Below, in pieces: positions 1 to 7,900 of a stretch of DNA of 64,000 nucleotides. The notes under the pieces were generated by a model. That model saw only the letters and a list, made by a program, of their open reading frames with translations. It was not told where the DNA came from and did not search any database. Each line of letters opens with the position of its first letter. The stretch's first letter is position 1. The translations under genes were made by a program, and so were the position numbers. The DNA is taken from the NCBI RefSeq assembly GCF_002993885.1, contig NZ_CM009578.1, positions 2,145,751 to 2,209,750 of the forward strand. Direction: 5' to 3'. Source of the DNA: Sphingopyxis lindanitolerans (lineage in GTDB: Bacteria; Pseudomonadota; Alphaproteobacteria; Sphingomonadales; Sphingomonadaceae).

Positions 1-1077
1 TCGAAGGAAGTCGGGACGCTGATCCAGGCGCTCGGCACCGGCATCCGCGACGAGTTCAACCTCGAAAAGCTGCGCTATCACAAGATCGTGATCATGACCG
101 ACGCCGACGTCGACGGCGCGCATATCCGCACGCTGCTGCTGACCTTCTTCTATCGCCAGATGCCCGAGATCATCGAGAGCGGCCATCTCTACATCGCCCA
201 GCCACCGCTCTACAAGGTCGCCAAGGGACGGAGCGAAGTCTATCTCAAGGACGACGCGGCGCTCGAAAATTATCTCGTCGATGCCGGGATCGACGCGCTG
301 CTGCTCGAAACGCCGGGCGGCGCGCGATCGGGCAACGACCTGCGTGCGCTGATCGAACATGGTCGGCGGCTGCGCGCGCTGATGCGCTATGTGCCGCGCA
401 GCCTCGACCACGGGCTGGTCGAGGCGCTCGCCTTTACCGGCGCGCTCGATCCGGCGCTCGACACCGCCGGCCGCCACAGCGCCGCCGCGACCGCCGCGAC
501 CTGGCTCGGCGCCGCCGAGCGCGCGCTGACCGGCGGCGCCGAGGCCGTCTGGACCGTGCAGGCGGTCGAAGGCGGCGGCTATACGCTCGAACGCCGCTGG
601 CGCGGGGTCAGCGATCATCATGTCGTCGACGCGGCCTTCCTCGCAAGCCAGGAAGCGCGCCGCCTCCACACGCTGGCGAGCGAGCAGGCCGAAACCTATG
701 CGCGCCCCGGCCGCCTGGTGAAGGCAACCGGCGCGACCGTCGAAATCGAAGCCCCCGATGGCGAGGACGAGGAGGCTCCGGCCGCCTCGAACGCCAAGGC
801 GACCCCGATCACGCGCCCGTCCGAACTGCTCGACGCGATCTTCGCGCACAGCCGCAAGGGGCTGTCGATCAGCCGCTACAAGGGGCTGGGCGAAATGAAT
901 GCCGAACAGCTTTGGGAAACCACGCTCGACCCCGCGAACCGCACGCTGCTGCGCGTCGACGGCGCCCAGGCCGACGACGTCAAGCTGATCTTCGAACAGT
1001 TGATGGGCGATGAGGTCGAGCCGCGGCGCGAATTCATCCAGACCAACGCGCTGAGCGTCGCCAACCTCGACGTCTGA
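1..1077 (+). CDS. gyrB: DNA gyrase subunit B, C-terminal part (5' end outside window)
   Basis: The reading frame is open from base 1, so only the C-terminal portion of GyrB, about 358 residues, is present. The TOPRIM metal-binding motif [19 protein letters not shown] follows an ALGTGI stretch typical of GyrB; ParE has a different motif here (ADADVDGLHI). The C-terminal Toprim/GyrB_C block [18 protein letters not shown] is intact and the protein ends normally with [10 protein letters not shown]. GyrB is the ATPase subunit of the A2B2 gyrase that introduces negative supercoils. Between the two blocks is the low-complexity Ala-rich segment often seen in alphaproteobacterial GyrB. Housekeeping core gene; nothing unusual. 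Confidence 0.95.
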   Translation, partial: SKEVGTLIQALGTGIRDEFNLEKLRYHKIVIMTDADVDGAHIRTLLLTFFYRQMPEIIESGHLYIAQPPLYKVAKGRSEVYLKDDAALENYLVDAGIDALLLETPGGARSGNDLRALIEHGRRLRALMRYVPRSLDHGLVEALAFTGALDPALDTAGRHSAAATAATWLGAAERALTGGAEAVWTVQAVEGGGYTLERRWRGVSDHHVVDAAFLASQEARRLHTLASEQAETYARPGRLVKATGATVEIEAPDGEDEEAPAASNAKATPITRPSELLDAIFAHSRKGLSISRYKGLGEMNAEQLWETTLDPANRTLLRVDGAQADDVKLIFEQLMGDEVEPRREFIQTNALSVANLDV

Positions 1078-1270
1078 TCGCCGCGGTTGCGGATCACGGC
1101 AGGATAACAGTCGTTGATGCGGCCGGCGCCGATGCCCGCCGAAAGGTGGCGTGGCGTGCATCCGTGCGTTTTTTCACATCCGGGCGCGGATAGGGTTCGG
1201 GTCGGCGCGGGCGGCTTGCCTTGGCGGGCAACCGCTGCTTTTGACGCATCCACCGAAAGGGGATGGTGTC

Positions 1271-1675
1271 ATGCGGGCCTTTTCAGCGATGCTCATGCCG
1301 CTTCTGCTCACGGTCTCGGCCGCTGCGCAGGAGGTGGAAATCGCCGACGACAGCGCCATCGGAATCGATGCGGAAACAGAAATCGATGGCGGAATGGCGA
1401 GCTATTACGGCAGTGAACTCGCCGGCAACCGCACCGCGAGCGGCGAGCGTTTCGACCCCAGCCAATTCACCGCCGCGCATCGGTCGCTGCCCTTTGGCAG
1501 CAAGGTGCGCGTCACCAACACGTCCAACGGCGACAGCGTCATCGTCCGCATCAACGATCGCGGGCCCTTCTCCCGCGGGCGCGTGATCGACGTCAGCCAG
1601 GCGGCGGCGCGCGAAATCGGCCTGCAGCGCAGCGGGATCGCGCGGGTGAAACTGGCCCTGCTCAACGACGATTGA
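1271..1675 (+). CDS. RlpA-like secreted septal-ring/DPBB-domain protein
   Basis: 134 residues. The N-terminus MRAFSAMLMPLLLTVSAAAQ is a signal peptide. The rest is a double-psi beta-barrel of the RlpA type: MASYYGSELAGNRTASGERFD, then LPFGSKVRVTN and VIVRINDRGPFSRGRVIDVS. The Asp of NDRGPF is the expected catalytic residue of RlpA lytic transglycosylases. There is no SPOR domain, so this is the short form. The start is the ATG at 1271, preceded by a GAAAGGGG Shine-Dalgarno; an upstream in-frame ATG at 1151 would place the signal peptide internally. It probably acts in the periplasm on peptidoglycan. Not in an operon with gyrB, which ends about 190 bp upstream. Confidence 0.85.
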   Translation: MRAFSAMLMPLLLTVSAAAQEVEIADDSAIGIDAETEIDGGMASYYGSELAGNRTASGERFDPSQFTAAHRSLPFGSKVRVTNTSNGDSVIVRINDRGPFSRGRVIDVSQAAAREIGLQRSGIARVKLALLNDD

Positions 1676-1877
1676 AGAGCCGGACGGCCCCTGTCGTCGG
1701 GCATGGCGCCATCGATCGCTGACCGTCCCCGCCTGCACGGGCGCGCGGGGCTGACGTTTCATGCGTTGCCCGACCTTCGGCACGCCATCCGGCCGCGAAC
1801 ATCTTACAAGGTAAATCGCTGATTTTACAATGTAGTTAGGGGCAACCTGAACCTTCTTGACACAAAAGTTCTACGCT

Positions 1878-1899
1878 CGTAGGGGTCACCGCCGGCGGA
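1878..1899 (+). repeat. attachment-site-like remnant upstream of tRNA-Glu
   Basis: The 13-mer CGTAGGGGTCACC matches the 3' end of the tRNA-Glu at 1939-2013 exactly. The 22 bases here match the island right end (19213-19234) at 20 of 22 positions, better than they match the tRNA flank. The bases before it resemble a decayed T-arm. Most likely the scar of an earlier integration or a decayed tRNA 3' end; inference. Confidence 0.55.
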
Positions 1900-1938
1900 G
1901 CGAGCGGTCGGCTCGCGCTCTTCAGACAACCGACCTAA

Positions 1939-2013
1939 GGCCCCTTCGTCTAGCGGTCAGGACGCGGCCCTCTCACGGCTGAAACACGGGTTCGATTCCC
2001 GTAGGGGTCACCA
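1939..2013 (+). tRNA. tRNA-Glu (anticodon CTC), CCA encoded
   Basis: 75 nt. The acceptor stem GGCCCCT pairs with AGGGGTC with one G-U pair. The anticodon stem CGGCC/GGCTG encloses the loop CTCTCAC with anticodon CTC at 1972-1974. The T-arm GGGTTCGATTCCC is canonical. The sequence ends with discriminator A and encoded CCA. Its 3' end is the integration target of the island that follows, and the integrase gene begins 165 bp downstream. The tRNA remains complete after integration because the element carries the matching 3' segment. Confidence 0.95.
1998..2013 (+). repeat. attL core (16-bp direct repeat, tRNA 3' end)
   Basis: CCCGTAGGGGTCACCA here is repeated exactly at 19211-19226. It covers the T-stem, acceptor and CCA of tRNA-Glu, a classical target for P4-type tyrosine integrases, and the integrase gene is adjacent. 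Confidence 0.85.
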
Positions 2014-2177
2014 AAATCCTCTCCCAGAGGGTTCCAGAAGATGCCACAAGTGGCTGATTTCTGCGGTTTTTTCGTGGTATAGGTATCCCATACGGAGCGG
2101 CCGAGTGCCACCGGATACCAGCGGTTTGATGGTATATCTGATGGTAGCGCGGTCCTCCCCCAAAAGGAGATACCATC

Positions 2178-3410
2178 ATGGCGCTTACCGTTGTTTCGAT
2201 CAACAAGGCCAAGGGCCGCGCAAAGCCCTACAAGCTTACCGATGGCGACGGGCTGTTCCTCTATGTCACCCCCAACGGTGGCCGCTACTGGCGCATGAAC
2301 TACCGCCACCACGGCAAGCAAAAGACGCTGGCGTTCGGCGTCTATCCCGACACCGGCCTTGCCGAAGCCCGCGAGCAGCGCGACGCGGCGCGCAAGATTC
2401 TGGCGAAGGGCAACGATCCCGCCGAGCAGGTCAAGCTGGAAAAGATCGCGGCAGCGGTCGCGGCTTCCAACAGCTTTAAGGCCGTTGCGGACGAATGGCT
2501 TGTGAAGGTCGAGCGCGAAGGCCGCTCCGCAGTCACCATGAAGAAACTGCGCTGGTTGCTGGACTTCATCAACGAGTCCATCGGCAAGCGGCCTGTCGCC
2601 TCCATCACCGCTCAGGAGCTTCTTATCATGCTCCGCAAGATGGAGGGCAAAGGCCGCTACGAGACAGCGAAGCGGCTTCGCAGCACGGCCAGCCAGATAT
2701 TCCGCTATGCCATCGCCACGGCCCGCGCAGAGCGTGACGTGGCGGCGGACCTTCGCGGCGCGCTGATTGCGCCGCAACCCGTCCACCGCGCGGCGATCAC
2801 CAACGCCAATGCAGCGGGCGGCTTGCTCCGCGCCATCGAGGCGTTCGACGGCTTTGCGAACACCAAGGCGGCGTTGCAGTTGCTTCCGCATGTGTTTGTC
2901 CGTCCCGGCGAGCTTCGCTATGCGGAATGGGCCGACTTCGATTTCGACAAGGCGCTTTGGACGATCCCACCGCATAAGACCAAGATGCGCCGCGTCCACA
3001 GCATCCCGCTTTCCCGGCAGGCGCTGGCGATCCTAGAAACCATCGAGCATGACGAGGACTATAGCAGCTACCTTTTCCCGTCACTGCGTTCGGTGGATCG
3101 GCCCATGTCGGAGAACACCATCAACGCGGCCTTGCGGCGCATGGGCTTCGCCCAGGACGAAATGACCGGCCACGGCTTCCGGGCAATGGCGGCCACCCTC
3201 TTGAACGAAATGGGCCTATGGCATCCCGATGCCATCGAGCGCCAGCTTGCTCATTGCGACAACAACGCGGTGCGCCGTGCCTACACGCGGGGCGAGTATT
3301 GGGACGAGCGCGTCCGCATGATGCAGCATTGGTCCGACCATCTCGATTTCCTCCGCGACGGCGCGAAGGTCATCAAGGGCACGTTCCGCAAGGCGAAGGC
3401 CGGGGAGTAA
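2178..3410 (+). CDS. tyrosine-type site-specific integrase (P4/DUF4102 family)
   Basis: 410 residues, full length for the family. The N-terminal DUF4102 arm-binding domain (residues about 5-90) includes KLTDGDGLFLYVTPNGGRYW. A SAM-like core-binding domain follows at about 95-190. The catalytic domain has the first Arg in FVRPGELRYAEW, the HGFR motif (TGHGFRAMAATLLNE) and a C-terminal block ending RRAYTRGEYWDERVRMMQHW with the nucleophilic Tyr. The start ATG at 2178 has AAGGAG eight bases upstream. It is transcribed away from the tRNA, as is usual for islands integrated at tRNA 3' ends, and should recombine the 16-bp att sites. Confidence 0.95.
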   Translation: MALTVVSINKAKGRAKPYKLTDGDGLFLYVTPNGGRYWRMNYRHHGKQKTLAFGVYPDTGLAEAREQRDAARKILAKGNDPAEQVKLEKIAAAVAASNSFKAVADEWLVKVEREGRSAVTMKKLRWLLDFINESIGKRPVASITAQELLIMLRKMEGKGRYETAKRLRSTASQIFRYAIATARAERDVAADLRGALIAPQPVHRAAITNANAAGGLLRAIEAFDGFANTKAALQLLPHVFVRPGELRYAEWADFDFDKALWTIPPHKTKMRRVHSIPLSRQALAILETIEHDEDYSSYLFPSLRSVDRPMSENTINAALRRMGFAQDEMTGHGFRAMAATLLNEMGLWHPDAIERQLAHCDNNAVRRAYTRGEYWDERVRMMQHWSDHLDFLRDGAKVIKGTFRKAKAGE

Positions 3411-3418
3411 CCGGCCTT
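3396..3418. terminator. hairpin between convergent integrase and AlpA genes
   Basis: A perfect 8-bp stem, AAGGCCGG with CCGGCCTT, and a 7-nt loop that contains the integrase stop codon. It lies between convergent genes and could act on both strands. No strong U-tract follows, so the terminator function is tentative. Confidence 0.4.
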
Positions 3419-3421
3419 GCG

Positions 3422-3625
3422 TCATTCGGCGCGATCCTCGCGGTAGGCGGCGGGGTTGGCGATCCAGCGATCCACGGCGGACTCATGCCAGCCGGTGCCG
3501 TGGACGCTGATTGAGATTTGCCGGGGAAAGCTGCCTTCCGCGATCTTGCGATAGAGAGTGGAACGGGAAAGCCCGGTGCGGGTCAGCACGGTCTTGAGAC
3601 GGATGATCCTTTCAGGGTTGGACAT
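3422..3625 (-). CDS. AlpA-family DNA-binding regulator/excisionase-like
   Basis: 67 residues. The sequence IIRLKTVLTRTGLSRSTLYRKI is the winged-helix MerR-like HTH of AlpA proteins. It is followed by FPRQISI and the family block WHESAVDRWI. AlpA proteins of P4-like elements activate the integrase or assist excision. It faces the integrase convergently, which fits control of the element. A DNA-binding role is known for the family; its target here is unknown. Confidence 0.85.
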   Translation of the reverse strand: MSNPERIIRLKTVLTRTGLSRSTLYRKIAEGSFPRQISISVHGTGWHESAVDRWIANPAAYREDRAE

Positions 3626-4149
3626 TGAGGTAACTTTCGGTTGGTAGCGGTTGACAAAGCTCCCCTGCGAATAGAATTGGCGACCTTGACGCTGCCCGCA
3701 AGGGCGTCACGGTCGCTATGTGGTGAAGATGATGCTTACGGCGGTATAAATGGGGGTTGCTGCGGCGAACGGCGGCGCACTTCGGAATACTGCGGCGCAC
3801 GGCAGCGGACTACGGAGTAGGGTATTAGGTTGCGATCTACTCTTGCACGTTTCTTTGCCGACCGTGACAAATAAGCCACGGCATTGCCCGGTTTGTGGTG
3901 GGAAGAAGCGGCCGGATGAATCCAGCCCGATTCCGATTCGCACGACATGGCGGACCTTTCAAAACGCCCAGTCCGTCCGCCACATTTCCATGCTGTATCG
4001 CTTTGCCCCGCCGCGCAAAAGGGGAGGCACTACAGTGCCGCTCGCAGCCAACTTAGTCGTAGATGCGCCAACATAGTCGCTTTCGGCAGTCGCCAGCATT
4101 GCGTTCAGCGACCTCTTGCATTACATTGTCATGCAGAAAGGAAATCGAG
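3626..4149. other. gene-free, relatively AT-rich stretch of the island
   Basis: No convincing gene. The longest open frame on the plus strand (3750-4076) contains a HCPVCGGKKRP patch resembling the zinc ribbon of phage-type primases, but nothing else in it looks coding, so it may be a decayed primase fragment. The stretch also holds the 30-bp tandem repeat at 3761-3820. Confidence 0.5.
3761..3820 (+). repeat. two tandem 30-bp imperfect repeats
   Basis: Bases 3761-3790 and 3791-3820 are adjacent copies matching at 24 of 30 positions, both beginning TGCGGCG. They could be iteron-like binding sites or a simple duplication. There are only two copies, so function is open. Confidence 0.55.
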
Positions 4150-4413
4150 ATGGCAGCAAACGCACTTGTCCAGACCCGTATCGACGGGGCCGTGAAGGAG
4201 GAAGCCGCGACCGTGCTGGCGGCGATGGGGCTTACCGTCTCGGATGCCGTGCGGCTGATGCTCACCCGCGTTGCCCGCGACAAGGCGTTGCCGTTCGAGC
4301 CGCTGACCCCGAACGAAACGACGATTGCCGCGATGAAGGAAGCCCGCGAAGGCAAGGGGAAGCGTTCCGCCACGATTGCCGATCTGATAGCCGACCTGAA
4401 TGCGGACGATTGA
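4150..4413 (+). CDS. dinJ: RelB/DinJ-family antitoxin
   Basis: 87 residues. The N-terminal ribbon-helix-helix region ALVQTRIDGAVKEEAATVLA is followed by MGLTVSDAVRLMLTRVA, the signature of RelB/DinJ antitoxins. The C-terminus KRSATIADLIADLNADD would be the toxin-binding tail. The start is ATG 4150, preceded by AAAGGAAA. The gene overlaps the downstream toxin by 14 bp, typical of TA operons with translational coupling. The antitoxin, alone or with the toxin, normally represses its own promoter. It probably helps stabilise the island. Confidence 0.88.
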   Translation: MAANALVQTRIDGAVKEEAATVLAAMGLTVSDAVRLMLTRVARDKALPFEPLTPNETTIAAMKEAREGKGKRSATIADLIADLNADD

Positions 4414-4681
4414 GCGCACCGGGCAATTCAAGCGCGACTACAAGCGGGAGAAGAAGGGGCAGCACGCCAAGACGCTGGACGCTGCCCTGATTCCCGTCAT
4501 CGAGGCGCTGGCGACCGACGAGCCGCTTGAACCGCGCCATCGCGACCATGCGCTTACCGGCGACTGGCGTGATCATCGGGATTGCCACGTCAAGCCCGAC
4601 CTCGTGCTGATCTATCGCAAGCCCGACGGCGAGACATTGCAGCTTGTGCGCTTGGGGTCACACGCCGAATTGGGGTGGTGA
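4400..4681 (+). CDS. yafQ: YafQ-family mRNA interferase toxin
   Basis: 93 residues, normal length for YafQ/RelE-type toxins. The start RTIERTGQFKRDYKREKK and the core HALTGDWRDHRDCHVKPDLVLIY match the family; the final GSHAELGW holds the conserved C-terminal His. YafQ cuts mRNA on the ribosome, and the His and Asp residues of the core are the expected catalytic set. It forms a TA pair with the overlapping upstream dinJ. Confidence 0.9.
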   Translation: MRTIERTGQFKRDYKREKKGQHAKTLDAALIPVIEALATDEPLEPRHRDHALTGDWRDHRDCHVKPDLVLIYRKPDGETLQLVRLGSHAELGW

Positions 4682-4708
4682 CGCGGAATCTAATGGTCCG
4701 CTGGCAAC

Positions 4709-4954
4709 TTATTCCTTGGACGATTCCGGGCTTTCGCGGCGCTGCAATTCGTTCTCCACCGCCTCGCGAATGAACAGGGCCAAACGCCGGTTGCCAACCA
4801 GCGCCTCGATACGGCGGATCATATCGGCTGATAGCCTGATCGTTGTCGGCTTCATTCCAAGCGGCGGGCGTCCCATTATGCTGTCGCTATCGGCCACGTC
4901 TGCCAACTCCAAGCCAAACACGTTGACGCCACCGTTTATTTGAATATACGCCAT
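4709..4954 (-). CDS. ribbon-helix-helix (CopG-like) DNA-binding protein
   Basis: 81 residues. MKPTTIRLSADMIRRIEALVGNR is a ribbon-helix-helix pattern: a beta-strand with alternating T/R residues and then helix A. It is followed by LALFIREAVENELQRRE. The first 30 residues are unlike the family and may be a leader; an internal ATG at MGRPPLGMKP is an alternative start. The start codon lies inside the perfect inverted repeat at 4943-4983, which would be a natural autoregulatory operator. Function beyond DNA binding is unknown. Confidence 0.65.
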   Translation of the reverse strand: MAYIQINGGVNVFGLELADVADSDSIMGRPPLGMKPTTIRLSADMIRRIEALVGNRRLALFIREAVENELQRRESPESSKE

Positions 4955-4983
4955 CGTTTATGTGATAAACGATGGCGTATATT
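4943..4983. repeat. perfect 18-bp inverted repeat with 5-nt spacer
   Basis: The left arm AATATACGCCATCGTTTA (4943-4960) and the right arm (4966-4983) are exact inverse complements around TGTGA. Both arms contain an ATG followed by GCGTATATT, so each strand reads Met-Ala-Tyr-Ile. On the minus strand this is the start of the RHH gene. A likely operator for that protein. Confidence 0.85.
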
Positions 4984-5111
4984 GCTGCAATGGTCCTGCC
5001 CCCTCTGGCCCGTCAGCACTCCGGCATCGCGAATCGCGGGAGTGCCGGGACCGTGCCGCATCCGCCCCGTCGCTTCCGTCCAGCCGCCAAGGATGCGGAA
5101 CGGAGGTGCAT

Positions 5112-5708
5112 ATGGGCCGTGTCGTCCCTACCACGTCGCGCCGTGCGCTCTTGAGAGCGTTGACCGCCGCACCGGTCATGGTTCCGGTGATCGCCTCGCC
5201 CTGGGGCGAGGCGCTGGCGTCGCTCCATGCGGATTATGGCGACGATCCGGCCGCGATCATCCGAACGAAAGAAGGGCGGGCCTTGAGCCGCCGCCGCTAT
5301 CATGTCGCGGAGGGATTCTTTCCCGCCGAGCATGAGCGGGCGGACTGGCGCGGCTATCTGTATAGGGCCGGGATAACCGCCCAACTCGCCCTGTCCTCTC
5401 ACTTGCTGGACATGGGCTTTGCCGATCAGTGGTGCGCCCGTCATATCGGCCTGCGTGTCGCCAAGTCGCTCGCCTACGCCAATGCGACGGGATTGGGGGC
5501 ATACTGTCCCGACATGGCGCGGCTCGCTGCTGTCCTCACCCCCTATTGGCGATGGAACCAAGGCCGCCTGTTTGGCGAGCCGGAACCCGATGACGGCGGA
5601 CTGACCGCTCCGCAAGTCTGCGCGCTGCTCCGCGCCCTGCTGGACCGCGTGCGGGACGTGACCGGCCATCCCCGACCGCGCGCGCGGACGGCGCATTTGA
5701 CGACATAG
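5112..5708 (+). CDS. hypothetical protein with possible signal sequence
   Basis: 198 residues, not recognised. The N-terminus has SRRALLRALTAAPVMVPVIASP, a twin-arginine-like start followed by a hydrophobic stretch, so export is possible. A region rich in Trp, Tyr and His follows (FFPAEHERADWRGYLYRAG), then a helical part ending in an Arg-rich tail. The start ATG 5112 is favoured by GGAGGTGC just upstream; the frame is open further upstream with no good ribosome site. It lies 2 bp from the next gene and probably shares its transcript. Confidence 0.6.
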   Translation: MGRVVPTTSRRALLRALTAAPVMVPVIASPWGEALASLHADYGDDPAAIIRTKEGRALSRRRYHVAEGFFPAEHERADWRGYLYRAGITAQLALSSHLLDMGFADQWCARHIGLRVAKSLAYANATGLGAYCPDMARLAAVLTPYWRWNQGRLFGEPEPDDGGLTAPQVCALLRALLDRVRDVTGHPRPRARTAHLTT

Positions 5709-5710
5709 CG

Positions 5711-6298
5711 ATGACGGATGATCGGCGCGGCAGGCAGAACGGGGCCGGTCCCTTGCTGCTTTCGGCGCTGGCGCACATTGCGCTGTTGGTGCCGCTCTCG
5801 ATTCCCGGTTGCTCGATTTCGCAACAATCGGAAGATCAAGCGGAACGGCCGAAAGAGCCAGACGCTTTGACGGTCGATCTATTGGACGAGCCTCCGCCGC
5901 AGCAAAGCAAGCCGCCCCGTCTTAGGGGCGAGATATGCGACCCGAACGCACCCGCCGAATATCACTACTTCGACATAAAGCCCGGCCCGGCAATACACCG
6001 GATATATCATGCCGCGCGGCCCCACTTTCGCGAAATAATAATGGCGACGGATTCCTTGACGGGAAAGCGGTCACGCGCCTTGCGCGGCTGGTTCAGGCCG
6101 TTTGATGCCGTGCGCCTGCTGGCAGGGGATGCAGGTCTATGCGCCATCGATATGAGGAATGGGATTGGCATCAATTACTGCCACGGATCGAACGCACCTT
6201 TCAGCAGATCAAACGAGGCATGGGCGCGGCAGGAATGGAAGCCGCGCGATTGCACGGACGCAAAGCCCGCACCGTTGCAGAAACCGGCAGTCGTCTAG
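5711..6298 (+). CDS. hypothetical protein with N-terminal membrane segment
   Basis: 195 residues, not recognised. Residues about 13-33 (LLLSALAHIALLVPLSIPGC) form one hydrophobic segment that could be a signal anchor, or a lipoprotein-like signal given the Cys. A Pro-rich acidic linker (LLDEPPPQQSKPPR) follows, resembling the periplasmic linker of TonB-like proteins. The rest is globular with several Cys. It directly follows the preceding unknown gene. Confidence 0.5.
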   Translation: MTDDRRGRQNGAGPLLLSALAHIALLVPLSIPGCSISQQSEDQAERPKEPDALTVDLLDEPPPQQSKPPRLRGEICDPNAPAEYHYFDIKPGPAIHRIYHAARPHFREIIMATDSLTGKRSRALRGWFRPFDAVRLLAGDAGLCAIDMRNGIGINYCHGSNAPFSRSNEAWARQEWKPRDCTDAKPAPLQKPAVV

Positions 6299-6373
6299 CT
6301 ATTGTCGATGGCGTTTACCTCGCTTCCGCGCAATGATGACCGCAGTAACGTGGCGATTGGAGGAAAACGGCCA

Positions 6374-7213
6374 ATGGAAATAGACGACCGCGCGCGGAAC
6401 GGCCCGGATCGCAGGATTGCGTTGTTGATCGACGCGGACAATGTTTCGCATAGCAAGATCGCTGCGATATTGGCGGAGCTTTCCAAATACGGTGCGGCCA
6501 ATATTCGCCGTGCTTATGGGGATTGGGCGGGCGCGGACCTTAAGGGATGGAAGGACAAGCTGCACGATTTTGCAATCCGGCCGATTCAGCAATTCAGCTA
6601 TTCGACAGGGAAAAATGCGACCGACATTGCGCTGGTGATCGACGCAATGGAATTGCTCTACACGCAGAAGCCGGATGCCTTTTGCCTTGCATCGAGCGAT
6701 GCGGATTTCACGCCGCTGGTGATGCAGTTGAAAGCCAACGGCCATGAGGTTTACGGCTTTGGGGAACGCAAGACGCCCACTCCCTTCGTCAATGCCTGCA
6801 CGACCTTTCTCTATCTTGATACGCTTGATGAACCGACGCAACCCGCTGCCATTTCCGAACCGGCCGCAAAGCCAAAGACCACAGGCAAACCGGCGACCAA
6901 GGCGAAGGCAACACCCGCCGACAAGGCAAGCGATAAACCGGCGAGCAAACCCTTGTCGCAGGACACGACGCTTGTGACGATATTGCGGGGCGCGGTTGAC
7001 GCCGCCGTGCGCGAGGATGGATGGGCGGCGATGTCGGCGGCGGGAAGCGCGGCCAAGCGGCAAGCGCCCATCGACCCGCGCAATTATGGCGTCAAGAATT
7101 TCCCCGCACTCTTTGCGGCCACCGGCTTGTTCGAGATTGTGAAAACCGAAAGCGGTCAAAGCTACGTTGCTGACAAGCGCAACAGGGACCGAACGCCACA
7201 ACCGAGCCGATAG
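6374..7213 (+). CDS. NYN-domain (PIN-like) putative RNase with OST-HTH/LOTUS domain
   Basis: 279 residues. The NYN domain begins RIALLIDADNVSHSKI, with catalytic-type Asp residues in LIDADN, then GKNATDIALVIDAMELLY and FCLASSDADFTPLVMQLK, the acidic triad pattern of LabA/NYN nucleases. A Lys/Ala/Pro-rich linker (about residues 155-205) leads to a C-terminal OST-HTH/LOTUS domain (LRGAVDAAVREDGWAAMSAAGS to SGQSYVADKR), which usually binds RNA. The start ATG 6374 has GGAGG upstream. It probably cleaves or binds RNA; the target is unknown. Its place among mobility genes suggests a host-interaction or defence role, which is inference. Confidence 0.85.
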   Translation: MEIDDRARNGPDRRIALLIDADNVSHSKIAAILAELSKYGAANIRRAYGDWAGADLKGWKDKLHDFAIRPIQQFSYSTGKNATDIALVIDAMELLYTQKPDAFCLASSDADFTPLVMQLKANGHEVYGFGERKTPTPFVNACTTFLYLDTLDEPTQPAAISEPAAKPKTTGKPATKAKATPADKASDKPASKPLSQDTTLVTILRGAVDAAVREDGWAAMSAAGSAAKRQAPIDPRNYGVKNFPALFAATGLFEIVKTESGQSYVADKRNRDRTPQPSR

Positions 7214-7219
7214 GCGGGG

Positions 7220-7441
7220 TCAGCTATTCCTTGCCTCTTGTTCCGCCTCGAACGCGCGTCGGCCTTTGCGCTGCCAGAGGGCAAGCGCGTTATCGCGTTC
7301 ATCGCCTCGTAGCCTCTCCGCAATCGTGAGGAACGCGCCATAGATCGTGGCGCGATCATCGTCCGTCAGGTCGATCAGCCTTGCCTTGACGACGAGGCCG
7401 CCCAGCTCGATTAAATGCCGTGTGCGCTCGCGTCGTTTCAT
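7220..7441 (-). CDS. traD: conjugal transfer protein TraD (small)
   Basis: 73 residues from Met at 7441, about the length of Ti-plasmid TraD. The family block RRERTRHLIELGGLVVKARLIDLTDDD is clear. The frame is open upstream and overlaps traC, so an earlier start is possible. traD follows traC on the minus strand, divergent from traA, as in the rhizobial traCD/traA arrangement. Small accessory protein of the relaxosome; its exact role is poorly known. Confidence 0.8.
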   Translation of the reverse strand: MKRRERTRHLIELGGLVVKARLIDLTDDDRATIYGAFLTIAERLRGDERDNALALWQRKGRRAFEAEQEARNS

Positions 7442-7478
7442 CACCCATTCCCGCGTGTCGGTTCTCGCCTTCCTTGCC

Positions 7479-7784
7479 TCAATGCGATGCCGCGCCGCCT
7501 TCGAGCGGTAGAGCGCCTTCCGAGTTGCGTTCAGATCGCGGCGCAGGCTTGCGTTGTTTGCCGCGAAAGAAGGCCGCGCCCGCTTTGCGCCAGCCCTCCC
7601 TTGTCGCGGCATCTTTGCTGGCGACGGCATCGAGCAGCACGCCCGCCAGCAATTCGGCATCGAGCGCATCGGCCCCGGTTGCCGTCACCAGTTCGCCAAG
7701 CTGGCGCACCCGCCGTTCCTTGAGCGCCTTCGCCTTGTCGGCAAGCACCTTGAGTTCCGAATCAAAGTCGCGTGGTTTACGCAT
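7479..7784 (-). CDS. traC: conjugal transfer protein TraC
   Basis: 101 residues. It begins MRKPRDFDSELKVLADKAKALKERRVRQLGELVTATGADALD, the typical N-terminal coiled-coil and helical region of Ti-type TraC, and is followed by GWRKAGAAFFRG. It lies directly next to the putative oriT, with traD downstream. TraC proteins assist TraA at oriT. Divergent orientation to traA supports a shared regulatory and origin region between them. Confidence 0.8.
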   Translation of the reverse strand: MRKPRDFDSELKVLADKAKALKERRVRQLGELVTATGADALDAELLAGVLLDAVASKDAATREGWRKAGAAFFRGKQRKPAPRSERNSEGALPLEGGAASH

Positions 7785-7900
7785 CGCAAAGTCTCCATTG
7801 AGTGACGATGCGGCTATGATAAAAGAACGGCAGCGGTAATGCAGTAGAGTCGCCGGGACGTGGTGACACCGCCTAGTCCCTGCCCGGATTTTATTCGAGG

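Noticed and set aside
3750..4076. Plus-strand frame with a CPVCGGK-like patch, suggesting a primase
   Set aside because: Only one zinc-ribbon-like patch, no other primase motifs and no good start; treated as a possible remnant only.
5015..5045. Hairpin GCACTCC...GGAGTGC before the unknown gene at 5112, as a terminator or riboswitch
   Set aside because: Bulged, weak inner stem, no U-tract and no known riboswitch pattern.
4972..5154. Short plus-strand frame beginning MAYIAAM from the palindrome
   Set aside because: No ribosome site, no recognisable content, and overlaps the upstream part of the better-supported gene starting at 5112.
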